Source of the DNA: Cordylochernes scorpioides
Taxonomy: Eukaryota; Arthropoda; Arachnida; Pseudoscorpiones; Chernetidae
Direction of reading: 5' to 3'
Assembly: GCA_030710605.1 (NCBI GenBank)
Contig: CP092870.1
Location: forward strand, 94,680,941-94,744,940
Length of the DNA: 64,000 nucleotides
Part shown: in pieces, positions 56,024 to 64,000 of the stretch
Position numbering within the stretch: the first letter of the stretch is position 1
Layout: each line of letters starts with the position of its first letter
Notes under the pieces: model-generated
Told to the model about the DNA's origin: nothing
The model's database searches: none
Seen by the model: only the letters and a program-made list of their open reading frames with translations
Position numbers and translations under genes: made by a program

Positions 56024-56337
56024 TGAGACGTTACAGAAACAATTTTCAATTGTACATAATTTCCTTTAAAATGTTATTTTAATTTTTCATGTGTTTATTT
56101 TCATTTTTATTTTCCATTCATTAAAAGTCAATGATGTACATACTAAATTAGTAAAAACTCAATAAAAACGATATGTAAAAATATACATAAACAAATGGCT
56201 TGTAAAAGAAAGCAGCAATAAATGAGTTTAGGCAAAATGTCTATTTCATTAACAAACATTTCACTTTTAAAATAATAAACTTTAAAAATAAAGTTTTACT
56301 AAACTAAAATTAGCGTTTTAAAAATAAAAACGTGGCA
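56024..56337 (+). repeat. 3' LTR of the Gypsy element
   Basis: Same length and ends as the 5' LTR, one mismatch. It is preceded by the purine tract. Confidence 0.97.
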
Positions 56338-56504
56338 ATATATTTCAATTTAATCGTTTTGTGTAAATATTTTTGTTTTGATACTATTTTTGTGATTTTT
56401 TTACCCATTTTTTTTACTTGACTGTTGACTGGGGTCAATAAAAACCTTTTTTTTTTAATTGTCAATCTGTCTCTCTTTTTTTACAATACGAAGACAATTA
56501 ATAA

Positions 56505-56580
56505 AAATAAAAATGGCATATCCTGACCAGGAGCACATGTGCTTTACAGAAGGTAGAGCGCCATCTGGTGGAACAGAAAT
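56505..56580. repeat. Half of foldback family F5, with CTCF-like site
   Basis: gcatatcctgacca, gagcacatgtgcttt and agagcgccatctggtgg match one arm and the centre of the element at 62195-62344. On the minus strand CCACCAGATGGCGC (positions 56571-56558) fits the CTCF core consensus. Confidence 0.65.
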
Positions 56581-56654
56581 CAACTAAACATTGATTTAGC
56601 CTATTCCCTGTTATTTGGCTAACCCAATTTCTTGATAAATCAAGAAAAGCCATT

Positions 56655-56692
56655 CACGAACGCGTTTCGCGCTTTTGGCGCTCGTCAGCGTG
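56655..56692 (-). ncRNA. Hammerhead ribozyme, type I, compact
   Basis: Minus strand, 5' to 3': helix I strand CACG (56692-56689), CTGACGA (56688-56682), stem II GCGC with loop CAAAA and GCGC (56681-56669), GAAA (56668-56665), minimal helix III ACGCGT, T (H17), then CGTG (56658-56655), which pairs with CACG. All conserved core positions fit CUGANGA/GAAA, the G10.1-C11.1 pair is present, and cleavage would fall between 56659 and 56658. Helix III is the palindrome ACGCGT, as in hammerheads thought to act as dimers in Penelope-like elements and satellites. No Penelope coding sequence is nearby. Confidence 0.7.
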
Positions 56693-57100
56693 GAGTAGGC
56701 TGTACCACAATTATATAACACGGGTATACCTTTATTTATTCTAATTTTTCTTTCTTCCTCTATATTTTCTTCAGCCATTGCTGTATTTCCCGGGAGAATC
56801 TATAAGAGTAGAGGTCTTAATCAAGGTATTGATGGATTGATTTTAACGTGTGAAAGAAGGGGTTTCAGAGCCGACCCTCCTACCTGTAGAACTGAGGAGC
56901 CTTGGACCTTGTTTGCCACCAAGACATCCAATGGACCGTACATCCCCAGGATCCATGGTGAGTCAGTCATTCTGTAGTCGTACATACTATAGAGCCAGTG
57001 GGAACTGACTCAAGTCGATGTGTCATTGAAATATGGAGATGACCTTGCCTTCCCATGTAGAGTGGTCGTCTCTTTCCAACATCTGTGAAATCTCTTTATT
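56693..57100. other. No supported gene; family H fragment
   Basis: 56793-56825 resembles family H with a four-pair hairpin (56804-56818). 56860-57060 is GC-richer with no long frame. Confidence 0.4.
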
Positions 57101-57935
57101 TATCGCTTGTATTGCTTTCTCCTTACAACTACATGTGGGAAACTTATTTATTTACCCGTGTGTAGTTTAGTTTTCTCCTTCCATCTCTGTCTGGCTTTTT
57201 ATCTTTACAACTACATATGTGTAACTTCTTTATTTACTTCTTGTACCTTAGTTTTCTCCTTCCATCTCTCTCTGGCTTTTTTCTTTATAACTACATATGT
57301 AGAACTTCTTTATTTACTTCTTGTACCTTAGTTTTCTCCTTCCATCTCTCTCTGGCTTTTTATCTTTATAACTACATATGTAGAACTTCTTTATTTACTT
57401 CTTGTACCTTAGTTTTCTCCTTCCATCTCTCTCTGGCTTTTATCTTTATAACTACATATGTAGAACTTCTTTATTTACCTCTTGTACCTTAGTTTTCTCC
57501 TTCCATCTCTCTCTGGCTTTTTTTTATATAACTAGATATGTAGAACTTCTTTATTTACTTCTTGTACCTTAGTTTTCTCCTTCCATCTCTCTCTGGCTTT
57601 TATCTTTACAACTACATATGTAGAACTTCTTTATTTACCTCTTGTACCTTAGTTTTCTCCTTCCATCTCTCTCTGGCTTTTTTTTATATAACTAGATATG
57701 TAGAACTTCTTTATTTACTTCTTGTACCTTAGTTTTCTCCTTCCATCTCTCTCTGGCTTTTATCTTTACAACTACATATGTAGAACTTCTTTATTTACTT
57801 CTTGTACCTTAGTTTTCTCCTTCCATCTCTCTCTAGCTTTTTTTCTTTACAACTACATATGTAGAACTTCTTTATTTACTCCGTGTAGTTTAGTTTTCTC
57901 CTTCCATCTCTCTCTACATGTTTATTCTTTACCTT
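57101..57935. repeat. About 80-bp minisatellite, ten to eleven units
   Basis: Unit actacatatgtagaacttct, ttatttacttcttgtacctt, agttttctccttccatctct, ctctggctttttatctttat. Frames open through it (74-92 codons) only because the repeat lacks stops in them. Diverged units trail to about 58060. Confidence 0.93.
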
Positions 57936-58277
57936 TCCATTGTAGGCTGGATTTTCTTTCAATTACATATGTAGACCTTCATCTACCCCGTTTAGTTTAG
58001 TTTTCTTCTTCCAACTACATCCTCTCCGTCTACCCCAATGTAGTTGGAATCTCCTTTACTTCATATGTATAGCTTCGTCGTAGTTTCCTGGTAGTTCCAG
58101 GAGAACCCGCGTTATCTCTTTTTTCGCCCATTGTTGTTCCTTTTGTATAATAATTGTCATCTGTAATATAAATTGCATCATATAGATCTGACTATATATT
58201 CAACCCACTTGAATTCAAGTAAATTCCTATTTATAGATGAAAATAGAAACCAAGAATAAGCCTTCCTATGCAGACGA
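57936..58277. other. Degenerate tail of the 80-bp array, then unclassified
   Basis: Fragments such as acatatgtagaccttc and tttagtttagttttcttctt decay over about 120 bases. Nothing else is seen. Confidence 0.5.
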
Positions 58278-58482
58278 CACTCATGGGGACAAAACTTAAG
58301 GCATTTTCATATTTTGCTAGCGCCGGTCCTCTATTTTTTTTAGGAGACAGATGCAATTTTGTTCATACTTGGTTATCTCGTGTGTCTTCAATAAAGGTCA
58401 CTGTAATATCTTTCAGAGTTATTGTCTGTATACCGATATACATGCTAAAAGGTACAACTTCATTAAGTTTTGTCCATGAGTG
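58278..58482. repeat. M1 MITE, full-length
   Basis: Ends cactcatggggacaaaactt and ttaagttttgtccatgagtg, with the family interior between. Confidence 0.9.
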
Positions 58483-58539
58483 TATATAAACAGAATGGTG
58501 AACATGCAGTAATTATAGCGACCTACTAGATTGATTTTT

Positions 58540-58680
58540 CTTCAAATAAAAGACACTTCGGCCAGTAAATCTTTTTATTTTCTCGACGTTTCAACAAAAA
58601 TCTTTTGTCCTCGTCAGGAGCGAACAAAAATTAAAACATTAGGCAAAGCGTTATAAATTATTCTAAGGCTGCAAGGGCGT
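58540..58680 (-). repeat. Foldback F1, half copy
   Basis: Contains gacacttcggccagtaaatc, the hammerhead-like motif and ttaggcaaagcgtt, matching one arm and the centre of 45509-45731. Confidence 0.75.
58582..58620 (-). ncRNA. Hammerhead-like motif in F1, second copy
   Basis: Minus strand: CTC, CTGACGA, one extra G, GACAAAA, loop GAT, TTTTGTT, GAAA, CGTC then GAG. Stem II keeps seven pairs, with a G-U where the 45637 copy has G-C; helix I is CTC/GAG. The cleavage triplet is GTC, the most favourable type. The extra base before stem II is shared with the other copy. Confidence 0.45.
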
Positions 58681-58790
58681 TCTCACGCGATAGTAGATTG
58701 AATTGACGAAATCTCCGGGAAGGTTCTCCACTGATGAGCCAAGCCTTCCCAACTAATTTCATCTGCAGTCCATTTCTTTTAGAAAAATTC
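58680..58790 (+). repeat. Foldback F2 core fragment
   Basis: ttgacgaaatctccgggaag and ttctccactgatgagccaag, ending aactaatttcatctgcagtc. It resembles the F2 core with the GCCAA form of stem II. Confidence 0.7.
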
Positions 58791-59231
58791 GTACTTTATA
58801 GTTAAAACAAAATAGCGATGAATACTTCCATTTTCGACCTATAGAGGAGGCTATATTTATTGTTTACTTAATTGCATATTTACATACACGTTTATCTAGC
58901 TAGAGAGTAACATCTATTGATATTTATTTTCTGGGTTTCAAAGAAGGCCCACAGAATGTGGGAAGTGTGCGACTATCTGCTGCACACATGGGTGAAAAAA
59001 AAAAAAAAGAATATCGTCTGCCAAAAATAGCTGTCGTCTGGCAAGAAAATATTGTGCGCCCTCTTTCGTCGATGGTGGCCTGACGTCATATCCGGGGCGT
59101 TTTCTTGTTCCTATTTGGATATTTTAAAAAAGACTCAAGGTGACCGTTATCGGAATGTTTAAAAAAACGTCTCATTACAGACGAAATTTGGAAATAGTTA
59201 ACTTGTTTACTTATATCCTAAGTATACATAG
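58791..59231. other. No supported gene
   Basis: AT-rich with a GC-richer part near 59010-59110; no frame with features. Confidence 0.4.
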
Positions 59232-59300
59232 CACATACCATGATAATCATGATGGGTAGTTAACGATTATCTTTCAATATAAGTGCACCACATGGTAAAA
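59232..59300 (-). repeat. SINE-2 3' fragment
   Basis: accatgataatcatgatggg and aagtgcaccacatg match the SINE-2 body; the head is absent. Confidence 0.55.
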
Positions 59301-59514
59301 CAACTATGATTGAACACTTCATATGTTTCAGAATGAGGTATCACGTGATAGGGTAGCAGTTTTAATAATCAGGTGAGGCGGGCGGTAAAAGCGTTATTGC
59401 GAAACTTTAGGTAACCTTTATAATATATGTAATAAATATTGATACTCTTTAAAATATATAACTAGATGCAAAGAGAGAGAGAGTATATGTAAATAAGTTT
59501 AATATGTAATTTAA

Positions 59515-59900
59515 ATATGCAATAATGGAGTATATGCAACGATGTTAGGATATGCAAAATAGATGTTGTAGTATGATAATAAATGACGGAATATGCAACT
59601 ACATGTTTAAGTGTATGATAAAAACAAAATTGGCGTAATATGCAGAGTATGCAACTCGCTTAGATGTTGGAGTATAAAATTCTGTAGTGTGCATAGACAA
59701 CTAGATCTTGTAGTGTGATACACTACATATTAAATATTGGAATATGTAACTAAAATATTGAAATAGGTAACACTAAATACTAGAATATGCAACTCGATGT
59801 TCTAGTATGCAATTAATTGTTAGAATATGCAAATTCAGCTTTTGGAATATACTTATATATACACTCGATGTTGAAGTTTGCAACTGCCCACTCTTCTTCA
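59515..59900. repeat. Degenerate tandem repeat, about 22-bp unit
   Basis: Variants of atatgcaactcgatgttgga recur more than ten times with irregular spacing. A further pair lies at 60213-60245. Confidence 0.65.
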
Positions 59901-60775
59901 CCGCTAGACAACAGACAATAAATAATGTTGTAGATCTATATCAATTTGTAAATAGCAGAGAGAATTATCACAGGTTTAACTTTTTTTTGTAGATATATTT
60001 ATGATTATCTTTCAAACCTGAAAGGTTCAGGTTCCTAATATATATTATTGTTTCTCCTTTTATTTTTGATTACTTTTTTCTTGTATAATATGTTTGTAAC
60101 TGTTTCTGTTTAAAAAAAATGTAAATCAACGCAATTATCCCTAGCCGGGATACCGCGTTTTGTATGTTAAAATAAAATAAAACTGAATATGTTGGGGAGT
60201 ATCTAACGCATTGTTGGGATATGCAACTCGATGTTGGAGTATGTAACCAGGCAGGAGACAATTCGCATGGAGAAATCAACCAGGAAGAAGTACATCCGAA
60301 GACACAAGCGGATTTCCGACAGGCTTCTGAGAATTTCAACCAGTCGAGACTTCGTTATCAGGATCCACAGCGATATCAGAGACGTCATGTTCGTGGAATG
60401 ATTTTGGTTTCAATGTCTTACAGAGTCTGGATTTCATTTGGCAGCTCAACACCAAAAAGCTTGTTTCAAATAAAGGTTCTATATATAATAAGCTCATGCA
60501 TTGCCTTCTTTTGTGACTAGGGAAAATCACAGTGAGAATCCCAACTACATCACCTCATGAAATTACAAGCTCCTTCCGTAGGATGTTACAGACTCGAAGT
60601 CTTCCCTGTACTGATGAAGGCCATAGCATGAAACCATGGTATACAATTTTTTTGTTTTGTTATTGTTGCATACTAACTGAATCTGTACGTTCAAGGCAGA
60701 AATGAACATGATTCGTTATTTTGATGCATTTTTATCTTAGATAGGTGTCCCTCTTTTTTTTTGCACATAAATATA
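59901..60775. other. No supported gene
   Basis: Frames up to 99 codons on both strands overlap and have no domain. Nothing else supported. Confidence 0.45.
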
Positions 60776-60860
60776 AACTGGCAAAACCGCTGGGAAGGTT
60801 CACCACTGATGAGCCAGGCCCTCCCATTATTTTATCATTACAGTAAGGGTAGTAAGAAAT
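60776..60860 (+). repeat. Foldback F2 core fragment
   Basis: aaactggcaaaaccgctggg, aaggttcaccactgatgagc and caggccctcccatta, ending agtaagggtagtaag. GAAA has become AAAA. Confidence 0.75.
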
Positions 60861-61006
60861 TGTTTCCTTTTAAAAAAACACAAACGCGCCAAAAAAAGTT
60901 TATATAAAATATAATAAATAGATGTCGTGCTAATGACTCTCATAAATATATGCATTTCCCTCTTTAATAATAATATTAGTATTGTTATTATTATTCCTAG
61001 TAAGGT

Positions 61007-61470
61007 GGTGTAGGCCATGATAATCATGGGGAGTAGAATTTAACGACTGCTTTTACTGTATTTTTTAAATTATTATTTTGCTAATTGTAATCAAACAATT
61101 ATGTCGCTGATTATCCAAGTTTTTCATGGCCATTTCCATTGATTCTCAGGCGATGGGGTAGCCAAGGGTTGCCAAGGTTGATATTTCAAAAATGTATTTG
61201 CTAATAAAAGCTCATTTTCAGCCTGCATAAGTAATTCTTCAACCTGTCCAGATTTAAATTTATCCTCCAAATTTTGAATATTCCTTTCAGTTCTCACAAC
61301 ACATCCAGTCTTTCTTTTATAATTTGTTCAGTTGACAAACGATAAGTATAATTTTGAGGCATTTGCGATTTACTGTAAGTGCATCACATGTCTACATATA
61401 TGGAGATCAGTTTGATCTTTTACATTAAAAGGGTGTCAGAGATTCCAGCCATACTCCTATACACACACAC
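61007..61470 (-). repeat. SINE-2 copy split by a retrocopied gene
   Basis: The left part, 61007-61060, has taggccatgataatcatggg and gactgcttttactgta; the right part, 61369-61470, resumes with tactgtaagtgcatcacatg and gatcagtttgatcttttaca. The insertion at 61061-61368 carries a 9-base duplication of SINE sequence, tttactgta. Confidence 0.8.
61061..61368 (-). pseudogene. NDUFA5: Processed pseudogene of NADH dehydrogenase subunit NDUFA5 (complex I B13)
   Basis: NDUFA5 is an accessory subunit of mitochondrial complex I. The minus strand encodes YRLSTEQIIKERLDVL, then after a small frameshift RTERNIQNLEDKFKSGQVEE, LLMQAENELLLANTF, QPWQPLA and a terminal ENQWKWP before TGA (61126-61124). The blocks STEQI, LED, GQ-EE, QAE-EL-LA, W-PL and the QWKWP end are family hallmarks. 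About 60 bases of 3' UTR end in a short A run, and the insertion is bounded by a 9-base target duplication (61052-61060 and 61369-61377). It lacks the N-terminal third and cannot be functional. No intron is seen within the retained part. Confidence 0.88.
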
Positions 61471-61644
61471 AAAAAGAGGACACTTCTTCCCTTAAAACAT
61501 ATAGGCTAATACATTTTATTAATGTAATCTTTGTGCATAAAATGTTCATAATCAAATCACATATGTTGGGTTCAACTCCATTTTTCCGGGTAGTTGGCAA
61601 TCTATGGATACGCTTCAGGAGCCCGGGTGTTACCTATATATAGT
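61471..61644. other. Unclassified repeat-like sequence
   Basis: The ending gcttcaggagcccgggtgtt resembles 43418-43438. No gene. Confidence 0.4.
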
Positions 61645-62130
61645 ACTAGCCGAATGACCCGGGCAACGCCCGTGTTTTACCCGATTGAATGTTTTGATTC
61701 AAATACTATTTGTTACAATTATAAATTGGCGCCTTAAATAAATGCATATGTTAGTTAATAACTGTAGCCTATGTGCTTTATCTGTCTATGTACTGTTGGC
61801 TTCCGTAGGCGTCTCTTACAGGGAAAAAGAAAGAGAGGATTCCATTTGGTTATTAACTAATATATGCATTTATTTAAGGAGCGACCCGCTCCAACACAAT
61901 AATTACATAAACGAAAAGGCAAGTGGGAGGGGGGGGGCAAAGGTGGCGTGTTTGTAGCCAACCAATAGGAGAGCACCATTCCAAAAAAAGGGCGAGTGGG
62001 GGGGGGCAAAGGTGGCGTGACCGTAGCCAACCAATAGGAGGGCGCCATTTAAAAAAAAAGCAAACGGTGACAGAGATGAAAACTGACGACTGATGACTGA
62101 TTAGGAGATGAAGAATGACGCTCGTAACTG
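61645..62130 (+). repeat. CTAGCCGA-type repeat, with hairpin
   Basis: ctagccgaatgacccgggca head, then the inverted repeat 61733-61879 (ttaaataaatgcatatgtta and its mirror), then cgacccgctccaacacaata. The block ggggggggcaaaggtggcgt with ccaataggag and gcaccattcc occurs twice in tandem (about 61928-61990 and 61995-62056). Confidence 0.75.
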
Positions 62131-62194
62131 TATATAGAATATATATATATGAAAAACATTAGAAAAAAATAAAAAATAAGTGGGTCAGGTGTTC

Positions 62195-62344
62195 ATATTA
62201 AAAATAAAGAGAGCATATCCTGACCACAAGCACATGTGTTTTTTAGATGGCAACGTTAGTTTATTTTTCTCCACTAGATGGCGCTCTGCCATCTAAAAAG
62301 CACATGTGCTTGTGGTCAGGATATGCTCTCTTTATTTTTAACAT
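62195..62344. repeat. Foldback MITE, family F5, with CTCF-like site
   Basis: Arms of 56 bases (62195-62250 and 62289-62344): ttaaaaataaagagagcata, tcctgaccacaagcacatgt, ttttagatggca. The loop contains CCACTAGATGGCGC (62270-62283), which fits the CTCF core consensus at every position. A half copy is at 56505-56580. Confidence 0.92.
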
Positions 62345-62640
62345 ATATATATATATGTTGTTATTGTTTTTACTCCCGTGTTCGGATTAAGGCTTTCATT
62401 ATGCCAGAAGAGGCTATGGCCAGGACATGACACACTACATGAGGAGTTATGAAATCGATGGGTCTACATAATCAAAAAGATGTTTCATCTGATGGTATCG
62501 ACGTTTTTACTCATAAAATATGGTAATTTTGTAGTTGTCTGGCATTCATATCTTAAAAAAAAAAAAGCACTTCCGAATAAATAATAGTATGAACAAGTTG
62601 ATTTTAAGTGCCTTCAAATGATATTAATTTTTTTATAATT
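62345..62640. other. No supported gene
   Basis: AT-rich; nothing to report. Confidence 0.4.
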
Positions 62641-62679
62641 ATTTTTGGTCATGTGTTTCTTATATTGTCAAATATTTTC

Positions 62680-63120
62680 TCTACAGACCCCTTACCGCAA
62701 GGATTAAAAATTATTGATGAGAGGGCTTGTGGAGAGGTTAGATTGACCAAATCTAGCTAAGCTCGCCTTGCGGCGCCACCGCCGGTGAGAAGTGGTGCGC
62801 CTCCGTAGTTGGTGACGAAGAATCAGAGGTGGTGCGCATGCGCGGCGGAAAAAAGAATATGTCATAAATCTCCAGAAAAGAGGAAAGTGGAAATCAGCCA
62901 AACCAAATGTAAAAATTGGAGATTTAGTCTTTGTTTAGTTCTCTTTCTGGAGATTTATAACATATTATTTTTTTCCAAAACGCAAAAAATTATTCAGCTT
63001 GGCTCATCAGTGATGAATCCTTTTAATGATTTCGCCAAATTAATCTCCGGACCGCTCTACACTATTGCATTTACTATAGAAGACAGCTTTATCGATGGAT
63101 GGCAATTGAATTTATAATAT
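62680..63120 (-). repeat. Foldback F2 copy split by another hairpin element
   Basis: One F2 arm (tctacagaccccttaccgca, gatgagagggcttg) is at 62680-62730; the rest (ggctcatcagtgatgaatcc, gatttcgccaaattaatctc) is at 63000-63065. Between them, 62845-62885 and 62940-62980 form inverted repeats sharing ataaatctccagaaa, so a second foldback element has probably inserted. Confidence 0.65.
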
Positions 63121-63920
63121 CAATTTAAAATTATAAATAATATCATCATAAAATATTTTTAAAATATTATATTCATTTATCATTTTTCATACCTTTTCTA
63201 ATCGTTTTTAAAGCTGTTGGTAGGTGAGCAATTCGCAACCAAATAACAATGCAACTCCTCAAATATTAAATTTAAGATTTTTTCCACAATTTATATTCTC
63301 AAAATTTCATCAAAATAGTTCTCAATATGGAAGTAATTAAATTATAAAATAATCTAAAATCAAGCTTTCGAATTTATCTTTTCACAAGGAAAATTTATTT
63401 GGATTTCTTTAAAGGTAATTTTGTCTATACTAGAAAAAAAAATTGATAATGATTTGATTTGACATGAAAAAAATGTTGCAATTTGACTGTCAAATTGAAA
63501 ATCTTAGGTCTTAATATGAAAGGAAGCTCTTCATTGAAACATTTGCTCGTATTTTACCATAGAGGCAAATTTTCGCATCAGGTTGTTAGGTTCATGTCTA
63601 GAATTCAAGAACATATTTGCCCTGAGGAAGAATGTAGTGAGGCATCAAAAGGTCGAAAAATAAAGAAATTAATGTTCGAATAAAATAGCTTGGACATAAA
63701 AAAAAAACCATTATAAATGTAAAAAAATCATTCCAGGAAATATATACATCATTCATTCAAACCTAATCTACAGTTTAAGAAAAATCTCAATACAATTTAT
63801 CTCACAAAATAGAAAACAGTCAAAACCTGAATAATATACAAAATTGATCTTTATATATCTTGTTTACAGAATAGTTAATATAAAAACATATTGAAAATAG
63901 AGCAATCCATAAATACATCC
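63121..63920. other. AT-rich, no supported gene
   Basis: A 66-codon frame at 63483 shows no domain. Nothing else supported. Confidence 0.45.
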
Positions 63921-63924
63921 TTAA

Positions 63925-64000
63925 TCAAAAAGTCATATATTGGATCAAATTAATTAAAAAGGCATATATTGGATCAAATTAATTAAAAAGGCATATATTG
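63925..64000. repeat. 29-bp satellite at the window edge
   Basis: Units catatattggatcaaattaa, ttaaaaagg repeat two and a half times and run off the window. The same motif occurs singly near 27630 and in inverted form near 39690-39840. Confidence 0.8.

Larger units (their letters stand above)
52020..56337 (+). mobile_element. Complete Gypsy LTR retrotransposon
   Basis: Two 314-base LTRs (52020-52333 and 56024-56337) start TGAGACG and end GTGGCA and differ at a single base. The target duplication is ATAT (52016-52019 and 56338-56341). A primer-binding site lies at 52336-52346 and a purine tract aagaagggga at 56011-56020. One uninterrupted gag-pol frame fills the interior; there is no env. All catalytic residues I can check are present, so it is probably competent or very recently active. 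Confidence 0.97.

Overview
This is a nuclear genome window from a metazoan, most likely an arthropod. It is AT-rich and gene-poor, with no operons. Non-LTR, LTR and DNA transposons, tRNA-derived SINEs, foldback MITEs and minisatellites are densely nested. A chelicerate is a weak inference from the general style of one gag fragment; the species cannot be fixed from the sequence alone.

Layout. 1-2240 holds diverged repeats, including a 3' remnant of a Tx1-like LINE (1259-1520). 2235-11960 is one nested block: a GT-rich minisatellite is split by a pogo-like element (2623-11682), which holds two copies of a CTAGCGGA-type repeat and a split 32-bp minisatellite. Inside the second copy, in an (AC)n tract, sits a nearly complete 5.3-kb GC-rich Tx1-like LINE with ORF1 and ORF2. 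12-22 kb is mostly repeats: SINEs, a decayed LTR element at 13536-14231, and copies of a Tc1/mariner-like MITE. 22.9-25.5 kb holds a gag fragment cut off by a foldback element and a deleted mariner. 25.6-34.5 kb holds more MITEs and degenerate repeats. 34971-35396 is the best host gene candidate: a small secreted, cysteine-rich, probably GPI-anchored protein. 36-48 kb holds MITEs, SINEs and large palindromes. 49.3-50.5 kb is a 42-bp minisatellite. 52020-56337 is a complete, very young Gypsy LTR retrotransposon with a single gag-pol frame. 57.1-57.9 kb is an 80-bp minisatellite. The last 6 kb has more MITEs, a processed NDUFA5 pseudogene inserted in a SINE, and a 29-bp satellite at the right edge.

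How the parts relate. The LINEs can supply machinery for the SINEs and for the NDUFA5 retrocopy, both of which carry 9-12 bp target duplications. The main points of interest are a hammerhead-ribozyme fold at 56655-56692 with related motifs in foldback elements, a foldback family with SINE-like target duplications and a hammerhead-like core, repeated AGATGGCGC (CTCF-like) sites spread by repeats, and a Tx1-like LINE sitting precisely in an AC microsatellite.
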